NCBI GenBank assembly: GCA_031272545.1
Contig: JAISTP010000024.1
Coordinates: forward strand, 43,054 to 107,053
Length of the DNA stretch: 64,000 nucleotides
Origin: Bacilli bacterium
Lineage (GTDB): Bacteria; Bacillota_I; Bacilli_A; JAJDGJ01
Direction of reading: 5' to 3'
Positions within the stretch are counted from its first letter, which is position 1. Each line of letters begins with the position of its first letter. The notes under the pieces are model-generated. The model searched no databases, had not been told where the DNA came from, and saw nothing but the letters and a program-made list of their open reading frames with translations. This document shows, in pieces, positions 18,857 through 27,054 of this stretch. Made by a program: the position numbers and the translations under genes.

Positions 18857-19291
18857 ATGATTACAATGCCAAGTGTTGATATAACACGATATGTTACCCA
18901 CTTATCGCTGTTACTGGATGCCTATTTCACTAAATTATATAAAGAAAACGATTTATCGGCTACTGATGTTAGAATCTTATTAACTATTAGAGATGAAGAA
19001 GGTATTAATCAAGAATATTTTTCTAAGGAAACTTTATTATCAAAAAATATTGTTTCCCAAAAAATTAAAAGATTAGTTAAGATGGGTTATATTAATTTAT
19101 TAGAAGATCCTTCTGATAAAAGAAATAATATTTTATCTTTAACTGATTCAGGAAAAGAAATAGCTGATTATTTCCATAAAGAACATGTAAAAGTTAATGA
19201 ACAATTAGCTACTGATATTTCTGATTTTAATATTAGAAGTTTAAATATTGATTTTCTTAAAATAATTAAAAATGCAAAAAAGTTAAAATAA
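18857..19291 (+). CDS. MarR-family transcriptional regulator
   Basis: 144 residues of winged-helix MarR fold: helix-rich N-terminus, recognition region E-T-L-L-S-K-N-I-V-S-Q-K-I-K-R-L, and wing D-P-S-D-K-R-N-N-I-L-S-L-T. It is divergent from the M20-like gene, with about 125 bases between, so it may regulate that gene or itself. GGGGGAG lies 9 bases before the chosen ATG; a second ATG at 18866 with GAAGGG upstream is almost as good. Ligand unknown. Confidence 0.85.
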   Translation: MITMPSVDITRYVTHLSLLLDAYFTKLYKENDLSATDVRILLTIRDEEGINQEYFSKETLLSKNIVSQKIKRLVKMGYINLLEDPSDKRNNILSLTDSGKEIADYFHKEHVKVNEQLATDISDFNIRSLNIDFLKIIKNAKKLK

Positions 19292-19734
19292 TAATTATCT
19301 TTATTAAAAATATTTAAAATTATTTTATATTTTTTTACTAAAAATAGTTATCTTTTTTAACTTTTTTTACTTTTTATTCGTTATTTTATTTAATTAGTAT
19401 ATATATATTTGATTTATTGATAAATAAATTAGTAAATAAACTATACTATTAGTGTTTTAACTATAAAATTTATCATTTTTTTTTAAAATTATGAAGTAAA
19501 ATATAGTTGTACTAGAAGAAAACTTATATTTATGGAGAATATATAAGTACTATCCAAATTTAAAACATTAGGATTACATATCATTACTATATTTAATCTG
19601 TTATAGTTTTACTTAATAAAATAATTATTACCCCCCTTTTTTATAAAATTATTCTTAAACAAGTTCTAATGTTAAAATTTCTTGCTAGTACATACCCTTA
19701 ATCACAACATGTGATAAATAATTTTTTCTAAATT

Positions 19735-19761
19735 GAAAAGGCCACCATTGGTGGTCTTTTC
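19735..19761. terminator. Hairpin/terminator of an unassigned transcript
   Basis: GAAAAGGCCACC-ATT-GGTGGTCTTTTC, near-perfect stem with the strongest G+C in the gap, 20 bases away from the ridA terminator. It probably ends a transcript arriving from the left, either marR read-through or a separate RNA. Confidence 0.6.
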
Positions 19762-19780
19762 ATATATTTCTTAAGTTAAT

Positions 19781-19808
19781 AAAAAGAACAGGAATCCTGT
19801 TCTTTTTT
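19781..19808. terminator. ridA terminator
   Basis: AAAAAGAACAGGA-A-TCCTGTTCTTTTTT, a nearly perfect palindrome directly after the ridA stop. Confidence 0.85.
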
Positions 19809-19811
19809 AAA

Positions 19812-20195
19812 TTATTCTTTTACTGCAATTACTTCTATTTCAACACCAACATCTTTTGGTAAGCGTGCTACTTGAACACAAGCTCTTGCTGGTTTATGAG
19901 ATTCAAAATATTCACCATATACTTCATTAACGATACCAAATTCATTCATATCTGACATAAAGATAGTTGCTTTAACAACATCGTATTTAGTATATCCTGA
20001 ACCTTTTAAAATTGCATCAATATTAGATAATGATTGTTTAGCTTGTTCTTTAATTCCACCTTCAACAATTTCTCCTGTTTCAGGTACTAAAGGCACTTGC
20101 CCAGAAACAAATAACATTCCATTAGCTTCTACTGCATGTGAATAAGGTCCAATTGCAGCAGGTGCCTTATCACAGAAAATAATTTTTTTACTCAT
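19812..20195 (-). CDS. ridA: RidA family enamine/imine deaminase
   Basis: 127 residues. Cytosolic trimeric enzyme that hydrolyses reactive 2-aminoacrylate-type enamines made by PLP enzymes. Family landmarks are A-P-A-A-I-G-P-Y-S-H-A, F-V-S-G-Q-V-P, the Arg in K-P-A-R-A-C-V-Q-V-A-R-L-P, and Glu in V-E-I-E-V-I-A. Normal length. AGGTGAAAGACAA precedes the ATG. Monocistronic. It suits a genome with several PLP lyases (tryptophanase, PatB/MalY-like). Confidence 0.95.
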   Translation of the reverse strand: MSKKIIFCDKAPAAIGPYSHAVEANGMLFVSGQVPLVPETGEIVEGGIKEQAKQSLSNIDAILKGSGYTKYDVVKATIFMSDMNEFGIVNEVYGEYFESHKPARACVQVARLPKDVGVEIEVIAVKE

Positions 20196-20321
20196 TTGTC
20201 TTTCACCTCGATAAATTTTTGGATTAACTCCTTTTATTATTATACTATCATTATTTTAGTTTTTCTATTTAATCATTCTTTGTCCATAAATTATGCAAGT
20301 GATTATTAATAATACAAATTA

Positions 20322-20357
20322 AAAGTATCAATAAAATAATATTATTATTGATACTTT
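20322..20357 (-). terminator. Terminator of the LPKTG protein gene
   Basis: AAAGTATCAATAA pairs with TTATTGATACTTT; TTTTAATTTG follows on the minus strand. Confidence 0.75.
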
Positions 20358-20362
20358 AATAT

Positions 20363-21802
20363 TTAGTTTTTATTTATTTTATTATAATAATAAATACTAC
20401 TTAATGATAATGTAATACTTATTATTAATATAGATATTACTAAGTAATCATTACCAGTTTTTGGTAGAGGATCAATATTTAATAACGGAGTAGCATTCTT
20501 TACAATGTTACTCTTTTTTAAAATACTTACATCTTTAATACTATTATTATTAGTATTATTAGTAGGCAATTTAATATCATTTATATTAGGTAATATAGAC
20601 CATATTGCATATAAAGTTAAATCTTTATTACCAATATTAACTATATCTTGTGGTTGATACATAGTACCAGAGCCATTACTAGTAGTATTCCATCCTAAGA
20701 AAGTTAAATCATTATTGGATATAAATCCTATCGGGCTTTCAATACTTACATTGGCATTATCATTATATGAATCGTTATCAATTAATGTTCCAGTACCACC
20801 ATTAGCATCATAATAAACATGATGATCTAATTTATAAACATAATTAATTTGTAAGACTTCATCTTTAAAAATACCACTAGCATTATTAGGTGTACTTACT
20901 ATTTGATAATTATTAATAGTTTTAGGTGAAGTAGTATAATCATCACCGATATAACCATTTATAATTGATGAAGCACTAAGTTTATTACCATTTTCATCAA
21001 GATAATTAATTTGAACACTAGTATCTATTTTATAATTTACTAATAAATAACTACGATAACCTGTAGTACTCTTGTTGCTGTTCGCAAATAATAAAGGAAT
21101 AAAGTGATTTAAATATGTAATATCTTTTGATTGATGAGCTGCTATAGTTCCTAAATCAATCTTAATATAATTATCATTACCATTAAAAGAAGCTAACTCT
21201 TTAACAATAAAAGGCATACCACTAATATCAGGTGTTCCTAGTTTAGAAAAAGGATCAGTCAATAAATATTGTTCAACACTAACATCAGAGTCACGTTGAG
21301 GAAAAGATAACTCTCCACCACTTACATCACTAATCCATGCTTCAGTAGTCTTTTCTGTATTTGAGTAATCTTTTCTTATGGCATAAAAATGATTATTATC
21401 ATTATTATAAAGAAAAGGTTCTCCATTATAGGATAATTCATACTTGTTATATCCCCAAATATAGGAATATGGCATCATAAGACTAACATGCATAGTTTTG
21501 TCTGAAGTATTTTCTATCGCAAAATCATTATGTACAACTTGTTCAGCATAACCCGTAGGTGTTGTTTGATAATAATTATTTTTTACAATAAATACTCCAT
21601 AATTATTTCCATCGACATTTAGATAATCATTAACAAATTTACTTGAATCCAATGTTGGATTCGCAATAGTTTGCCCAACATTTATCAAGTGATCATCTAA
21701 TTGATACTCTTCACCATGTATAGCTGGTGTTGAGGCAAATACATTTTTTCCAATTAGTATTATCAGGGCAAGTGAAAACACTAATCTCACTAATTTCTTC
21801 AT
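20363..21802 (-). CDS. LPKTG-anchored surface protein with MucBP and Listeria-Bacteroides repeat domains
   Basis: 479 residues. Signal peptide (MKKLVRLVFSLALIILIGKNVFAS), an N-terminal region of about 240 residues of unknown fold, a MucBP-type domain (about 250-315: V-Q-I-N-Y-L-D-E-N-G-N-K-L ... Q-I-N-Y-V-Y), and an InlB-type beta-grasp repeat (about 320-390: D-A-N-G-G-T-G ... F-L-G-W-N-T ... L-Y-A-I-W). A Ser/Asn-rich linker leads to LPKTG, a membrane span and KINKN. The start at ATG 21802 has GGAG 9 bases upstream; a longer form from 21817 would add MEMLF before the signal peptide. Likely mucus or host-surface adhesin, anchored by a sortase. Confidence 0.85.
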   Translation of the reverse strand: MKKLVRLVFSLALIILIGKNVFASTPAIHGEEYQLDDHLINVGQTIANPTLDSSKFVNDYLNVDGNNYGVFIVKNNYYQTTPTGYAEQVVHNDFAIENTSDKTMHVSLMMPYSYIWGYNKYELSYNGEPFLYNNDNNHFYAIRKDYSNTEKTTEAWISDVSGGELSFPQRDSDVSVEQYLLTDPFSKLGTPDISGMPFIVKELASFNGNDNYIKIDLGTIAAHQSKDITYLNHFIPLLFANSNKSTTGYRSYLLVNYKIDTSVQINYLDENGNKLSASSIINGYIGDDYTTSPKTINNYQIVSTPNNASGIFKDEVLQINYVYKLDHHVYYDANGGTGTLIDNDSYNDNANVSIESPIGFISNNDLTFLGWNTTSNGSGTMYQPQDIVNIGNKDLTLYAIWSILPNINDIKLPTNNTNNNSIKDVSILKKSNIVKNATPLLNIDPLPKTGNDYLVISILIISITLSLSSIYYYNKINKN

Positions 21803-21930
21803 AAATAACATCTCCATAATATATATTTATACAAAACTAGTATATCACATAATTTATGATTGTAAATATATATTAATATTCCTAAATATATATTAATATT
21901 ATTTATAAATATTAAATTTTTATAAAAAAA

Positions 21931-21949
21931 GAAAGTTATTTAAACTTTC
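21931..21949 (-). terminator. Terminator of the hyd maturase operon
   Basis: GAAAGTT-loop-AACTTTC, followed on the minus strand by TTTTTTT; overlaps the hydF stop. Confidence 0.7.
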
Positions 21950-23106
21950 TTAAACATTTGAGTTGCTTCTTCTAATATTCCACTATTATAAGCAAATATT
22001 AAGCCATAATTAGTCATTGGAATATTTAATTCTTTAGCTTGCTTAATTCTTTTATCCATTATTTTAGCACTTAACATACAACTACCACAATGAATTATAT
22101 AATCATAAGTTGCTAGATTATCTGGAAAATCATGCGACATTTTAAAATCAAAAGTATAATTATCACCTATGATATTATTTAGTATTCTTGGTATTTTAAC
22201 TCTTCCAATATCTTCATGAGAAGCATTATGTGAACATGATTCCATTAACAGAATATGAGCATTATTAGTTAATGTTTTTAATTTATTAATACTCTTTATA
22301 AAATAATTTAAATCTCCTTTTTGATTAGCTTGTAAAATAGAATATGAAGTTAAACAAAAACGATGATTATTTATTTTACTTACTATTTTAAAAGCTTGTG
22401 AATCAGTAACTATTAAGCCAATATCATTATTAGTAGCTAGATAATCTTCTAACTCTGATTCTTTTAATACTATTGAGATTAAATCAGTATCTAAACATTC
22501 TCTTATTAGTTGCATTTGTGGTAAGATAATTCTTCCTTTAGGAGCTTCGCTATCAATAGGTATAACATGAACTATTTTATTAAATTTTAAATTTATATTA
22601 CTTAACAATAAAGAATCTTGTTCTTGTAATAACTTAGTTAATTTCTTTTTAAATGAAATAATACTTTGATTATCTTTAATACTTAAAAATAATGCTAGAG
22701 GATATTTATTTTTTAATCTATCTAATTCTTCATTACTTAATAAATCAATCTTATTAAAAACTAATATCTTTTCATCACTTAATTTATCATATTCACTTAA
22801 ATCAATTTCATTACTACTATCAATAACATATACTAACAAAGAAGCTCTTTTAATAGCTTTTTTAGTTTTATTAACTCTTAATATTCCTAAATCACTTTCA
22901 TCATTAAGACCTGCTGTATCTATTATGTTAATTGGACCAACATCTAATAATTCAAAACGTTTAACAACTTCATCAGTTGTTGTGCCAGGAATATTAGAAA
23001 CAATTGAAATATCTTGATTAGTTAAAGCATTAATTAAACTTGATTTTCCACTATTCATTTTACCAATAAAAACAAGGGTTGGAATTAAAGAAGGTATTTT
23101 GTCCAT
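21940..23106 (-). CDS. hydF: [FeFe]-hydrogenase maturation GTPase HydF
   Basis: 388 residues. Scaffold on which the 2Fe subcluster of the H-cluster is assembled before transfer to HydA. The N-terminal TrmE-like GTPase domain has GKMNSGKSSL (P-loop), the switch threonine in PGTTTDE, DTAGL and NKID. The C-terminal Fe-S domain has the diagnostic C-S-H ... H-C-G-S-C pattern (C-x-H, about 50 residues, H-C-x-x-C). Its start overlaps the hydG stop as TAATG, so it is translationally coupled. Third gene of hydE-hydG-hydF. No hydrogenase structural gene is in the window. Confidence 0.95.
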   Translation of the reverse strand: MDKIPSLIPTLVFIGKMNSGKSSLINALTNQDISIVSNIPGTTTDEVVKRFELLDVGPINIIDTAGLNDESDLGILRVNKTKKAIKRASLLVYVIDSSNEIDLSEYDKLSDEKILVFNKIDLLSNEELDRLKNKYPLALFLSIKDNQSIISFKKKLTKLLQEQDSLLLSNINLKFNKIVHVIPIDSEAPKGRIILPQMQLIRECLDTDLISIVLKESELEDYLATNNDIGLIVTDSQAFKIVSKINNHRFCLTSYSILQANQKGDLNYFIKSINKLKTLTNNAHILLMESCSHNASHEDIGRVKIPRILNNIIGDNYTFDFKMSHDFPDNLATYDYIIHCGSCMLSAKIMDKRIKQAKELNIPMTNYGLIFAYNSGILEEATQMFKKV

Positions 23107-24473
23107 TAGATATATAAATCCCTTTCACCATTTTCTATTCTTTTAAAATATCCTTTTACTTTATCTTTAATTTGTTCGTCTTTAATCTTTTCAATTTGTT
23201 CAATTAAAAATGGATATGCTAAATCATATAACTCTTTATCTTTACTATCAATTGCATATTCTAGACTAGTTAATATCGCATTAGGATGACACATTTGCGC
23301 AATCTTTAATGATTCTACTTGATCATGAAATTCTTTTCCTGTTCTTCCCATTCGATAACAAGCAGTACAATATGAAGGAAGATTACCATGTTTAATTAAA
23401 TCTTTAATTGTTTCTAATAGAGTTAAATTATCTCCTAATTCAAATTGTTCCTTACCATGATTATCTTCTTCATAACCACCAACACTAGTACTAGAATTAG
23501 CCGATATTTGTGATATACCTTGGTTGATTAATCTCATTCTCATATCATGATCTTCTCTAGTGGAAACAATCATTCCTACTAAAGGTTTAGCTACCCTTAC
23601 AATAGAAACTATCTTCATAAATGTTTCATCATCAATGGTATTATACTTACTTAAATTTACCCCTTCAGCTGGTTTAATACGTGGAAAAGATATCGTATGG
23701 AATTCAACACCAAATTTATCTAATAATTCTTCATCATGAATCATTAAAGCAATTAAATCAAAACGATAATCATTAGCTAATCCAAATAATACTCCACCAC
23801 CAACATCATCAATTCCAGCTTCAATAGCACGATGATGAGCATATAATTGACGATCATAATCACTTTTTAAACTATCGGTTCCATGTAATTCTTTATATTT
23901 ATCTTTATCATATGTTTCTTGAAATAAAATATACGTTCCTATTTCCGCATCTTTTAATTTTTTATATTCTTCCACAGTAGTAGCTGCTATATTAACATTA
24001 ACTCTTCTAATATCACCAGCTGCATAAATAGTTTTAATAACATCAGTTACATAATCAATATTATTATTAATTGGATCTTCCCCAAACTCAATAGCTAATC
24101 TTTTATGACCAATTTTTTCTAAAGCTTTAACTTCTTTAGTAACTTCATCTAAAGTTAAACGATATCTATCTAAATTATTATCTCTTTTAAACCCACAATA
24201 CTCACAATTATTAACACAATAATTTGATAAATATAAAGGCGCAAATAAAACAACACGATCACCATAAATTGTCTTTTTTAAATCAAATGATATTTGATGT
24301 AAACGTTCTAATTGTTTTTCTTCTTTAATATTTAATAATATCGCTACATCTTGATGCGATAAGCCTTTCTTTAAACTTGCTTTATCTAGAACTTTCTCAA
24401 TATCATCATAACTTGCATTTTCTGTTTCTTTAATTAAATTTCTAATATACTCACTATTAATAAAACTTTCCAT
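23106..24473 (-). CDS. hydG: [FeFe]-hydrogenase maturase HydG (radical SAM tyrosine lyase)
   Basis: 455 residues. Cleaves tyrosine to p-cresol and an Fe-CO-CN synthon for the H-cluster. The N-terminal radical-SAM motif is C-V-N-N-C-E-Y-C-G-F. The C-terminal auxiliary cluster site is C-T-A-C-Y-R-M-G-R-T-G-K-E-F followed by Cys in M-C-H-P-N, which separates HydG from ThiH. I chose ATG 24473 with AGAAAGTGAGAG upstream; a GTG at 24485 overlaps the hydE stop. Tightly packed between hydE and hydF. Confidence 0.95.
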   Translation of the reverse strand: MESFINSEYIRNLIKETENASYDDIEKVLDKASLKKGLSHQDVAILLNIKEEKQLERLHQISFDLKKTIYGDRVVLFAPLYLSNYCVNNCEYCGFKRDNNLDRYRLTLDEVTKEVKALEKIGHKRLAIEFGEDPINNNIDYVTDVIKTIYAAGDIRRVNVNIAATTVEEYKKLKDAEIGTYILFQETYDKDKYKELHGTDSLKSDYDRQLYAHHRAIEAGIDDVGGGVLFGLANDYRFDLIALMIHDEELLDKFGVEFHTISFPRIKPAEGVNLSKYNTIDDETFMKIVSIVRVAKPLVGMIVSTREDHDMRMRLINQGISQISANSSTSVGGYEEDNHGKEQFELGDNLTLLETIKDLIKHGNLPSYCTACYRMGRTGKEFHDQVESLKIAQMCHPNAILTSLEYAIDSKDKELYDLAYPFLIEQIEKIKDEQIKDKVKGYFKRIENGERDLYI

Positions 24474-24481
24474 AAATACTC

Positions 24482-25570
24482 TCACTTTCTATAATTACCA
24501 ATACTAAAATCTATTTTCATATTAGCTTGTTCAATATCTTTTTTAATAAGTTCAATAAACTCATCTGATTCATCACCTTGATATGATTTGTTTTCATACA
24601 AAGTATAACTCTTCCTTTTATCAATATCTGATAAATTAATCATAATAACATTACATCCACTTAATAAAGCTTTCAACCGTCCTGTTTTATCTAAAGAAGA
24701 AGTAGCTGTTGTCGATGGCAACAAGGCATGAGGTACAATTAAACGAGCCAAAGCATACATAACTAAGACATGTTCTAATTTACCATTGCTCATATCTTTA
24801 AAAGGAGTCGCATGATGTCTTAAATAGGGCCCTATTCCAATCATTTGTGGTTGAAACTCTTGTAAGAACAATAAATCTTCAACTAAGTCATCATTAGTTT
24901 GAAATGGTGAACCAACCATTAAGCCAGCCCCTGTTTGATAACCAATTTTTTTTAAATCATTTAAACATTGCATTCTATTATCAAAGCTCATAAATGAAGG
25001 GTGAAGTTTCTCATAATGCTTTTTAGAAGCACTTTCATGCCTTAATAAATAACGATTAGCACCAGCTCTAAATAATGCTTGATAAGTATCATAATCTTTT
25101 TCACCAAGTGATAATGTTATCGCAACATCAGGATAATCATTTCTTATTTTACCTATTATTTCTTCTAGTAATTCTTTTGTATAATAATCATCTTCGCCAC
25201 CTTGCATTACAATAGTACGATAACCTCTTTGATAAGCATAAGTAACTATTTCATAAATTTTATTCTTATCATAACGATAACGATGAGCTGTTAAATTACT
25301 TTTTCTAATTCCACAATAATAACAATCCTTCTTACAATAATTTGATATTTCTATTAAACCTCTTATAAAAACTGAATCATTATAAATAAGTTTTCTTTTT
25401 TGATAAGCTAATGATTGTAATACACTAAATACTTCATCATTAATATTATCTAAAATATATAAGAAATCATCTCTCTTTAATTTAATACCATTATTTAAAT
25501 CATTAAAATAAGAAATTAATTTATTATTAGTATCATTATCATTTTTATTAAAATAATTGCTTATAATCAT
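24482..25570 (-). CDS. hydE: [FeFe]-hydrogenase maturase HydE (radical SAM)
   Basis: 362 residues. Radical-SAM barrel enzyme contributing to the dithiomethylamine ligand synthesis of the H-cluster. Landmarks are C-K-K-D-C-Y-Y-C-G-I, M-Q-G-G-E-D (substrate/SAM region), the E-S-A-S motif (L-R-H-E-S-A-S), and G-I-G-P-Y-L-R-H. First gene of hydE-hydG-hydF; AAAGGTGATTCA precedes the ATG. The optional second cluster near the C-terminus (three Cys in some homologues) is not evident. Divergent from alaX, with about 150 bases shared as promoter region. Confidence 0.93.
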   Translation of the reverse strand: MIISNYFNKNDNDTNNKLISYFNDLNNGIKLKRDDFLYILDNINDEVFSVLQSLAYQKRKLIYNDSVFIRGLIEISNYCKKDCYYCGIRKSNLTAHRYRYDKNKIYEIVTYAYQRGYRTIVMQGGEDDYYTKELLEEIIGKIRNDYPDVAITLSLGEKDYDTYQALFRAGANRYLLRHESASKKHYEKLHPSFMSFDNRMQCLNDLKKIGYQTGAGLMVGSPFQTNDDLVEDLLFLQEFQPQMIGIGPYLRHHATPFKDMSNGKLEHVLVMYALARLIVPHALLPSTTATSSLDKTGRLKALLSGCNVIMINLSDIDKRKSYTLYENKSYQGDESDEFIELIKKDIEQANMKIDFSIGNYRK

Positions 25571-25721
25571 TGAATCACCTTTTTAATTATATCATTATTA
25601 ATTAGATAATATGTATATAAGTACAATAAATTTCATACTTTATGTTATTTCTATAATTATTTATTATTAATATTTAATTTCTTTATTAAAAAGCATATAA
25701 TTACATCAGGGATGTGATTAT

Positions 25722-26885
25722 ATGGAAACAAAAATTTTATATTATGAAAGTAATGATTTAATTGATTTTAATGCACAAGTAATTTCATGTGAAAAAAATA
25801 ATGATTATTATGAAATAATTCTTGACCAAAGTGCTTTTTATCCTGAAATAGGAGGAATGCAATGTGATCAAGGTACAATAGATAACTCATTTATTGAAAA
25901 AGTAATTAAAAAAGATAATAAAATAATTCATTTAAGCAAACAACAAGTACCATTAAAAGAAGTAGAATGTCATATTGATAAACAAAAAAGATTTACTAAT
26001 ATTCAAGCTCATGATGCTCAACATTTATTAAGTGCTATTTTAGAACTGGATTATAATTTAGAAACAGTATCACACCATACTTTTAATACTTACTATGATT
26101 TAGTTTTAGAAGGAAAAAACTTAGATGATAAGATAATTAAAGAATGTGAAAATAAAGCTAATAAATTAATATTAAAACATGCTAGAATGAATATTGAAAT
26201 ATTAAATAAAGAAGAATATCTTAATAGAGGATTACCATATAATGAAAAATATGGTAATGAAATAAGACTAACCAACATAGAATACTTAAATGATAATAAT
26301 GCTTGTGGTTGTCTTCACTTTGATAATATGGATAAGATAATGCTAATAAAAATATTAAGTTATGAGAAAATAAGAAACCAATATCGTATTATCTTTACTT
26401 CAGGACTTAAATTAGGAGAACTATTACAAAATTATTATGATTTATTCGCGACAATAAAATTACCATTAAAAGCAAACGAAGATAATATTGTAGATAAAGT
26501 AAATGATTTAATAAATAAAAATCACGAACAACACAATACTATCAATGAATTAAAAATAAAACTATTTGAAAATGATATTAACCAATTACTAAATAATAAT
26601 AATCACATTGTTTATTATAATAAAGATATAACTTATGATGAATTAAAGTTAGTAGCTAATATTATAATTAATTCACGTAATAAAGAAGCATTAGCTTTCT
26701 TACAAATTAAAAATGATACTAAGTATCAATTTATTCTAACTAAAAATAAGGATAATGATATTGATTTAAGTAGTATCTTTACTAAATTAAAAGAGAAATA
26801 TCCTCTTAATGGTGGAGGTAAAGGCTTACAAGTAAATGGTCAATCAGAAATAGATTTAAGTGAAATTATTAAAGAATATATTTAA
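25722..26885 (+). CDS. Alanyl-tRNA editing protein (AlaX-type with DHHA1 domain)
   Basis: 387 residues. Free-standing relative of the AlaRS editing half that hydrolyses Ser-/Gly-tRNA(Ala). The N-terminal OB-like part has FYPEIGGMQCDQG. The zinc motif is A-H-D-A-Q-H-L-L (normally HTAQHLL) with A-C-G-C-L-H (normally CGGTH), so Cys and His ligands are kept while the spacer is altered. The C-terminal DHHA1 domain has L-N-G-G-G-K-G. CAGGGATGTGATT precedes the ATG. Single gene, followed by a strong terminator. Confidence 0.88.
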   Translation: METKILYYESNDLIDFNAQVISCEKNNDYYEIILDQSAFYPEIGGMQCDQGTIDNSFIEKVIKKDNKIIHLSKQQVPLKEVECHIDKQKRFTNIQAHDAQHLLSAILELDYNLETVSHHTFNTYYDLVLEGKNLDDKIIKECENKANKLILKHARMNIEILNKEEYLNRGLPYNEKYGNEIRLTNIEYLNDNNACGCLHFDNMDKIMLIKILSYEKIRNQYRIIFTSGLKLGELLQNYYDLFATIKLPLKANEDNIVDKVNDLINKNHEQHNTINELKIKLFENDINQLLNNNNHIVYYNKDITYDELKLVANIIINSRNKEALAFLQIKNDTKYQFILTKNKDNDIDLSSIFTKLKEKYPLNGGGKGLQVNGQSEIDLSEIIKEYI

Positions 26886-26886
26886 G

Positions 26887-26918
26887 ATAAAAGGTCTTCG
26901 TATTTGAAGACCTTTTAT
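26887..26918. terminator. Bidirectional terminator after alaX and the C39-like gene
   Basis: ATAAAAGGTCTTC-GTATTT-GAAGACCTTTTAT between convergent genes. Confidence 0.88.
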
Positions 26919-27054
26919 TACTTTTCAAATATAAATAAACTTGGTTTTTTTCTATTCATACTTATAAACCACCTATTATTTAAGAGTTTAAAAATTATAA
27001 CATTAATAATATTATAGTATCAAATAGCTTTAATTAATAAAGTTGCTTTTATAA

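Larger units (their letters stand above)
19292..19811. other. 520-bp gene-free region between convergent genes
   Basis: No frame with a credible ribosome site or family match on either strand. The sequence is about 80 percent A+T with runs of T and a CCCCCC-TTTTTT stretch near 19630. It holds the two hairpins listed at 19735 and 19781 and a weak TTGATA/TATACT pair around 19420-19450 that could start a short transcript. It may be a decayed gene or contain an undetected RNA. Confidence 0.5.
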
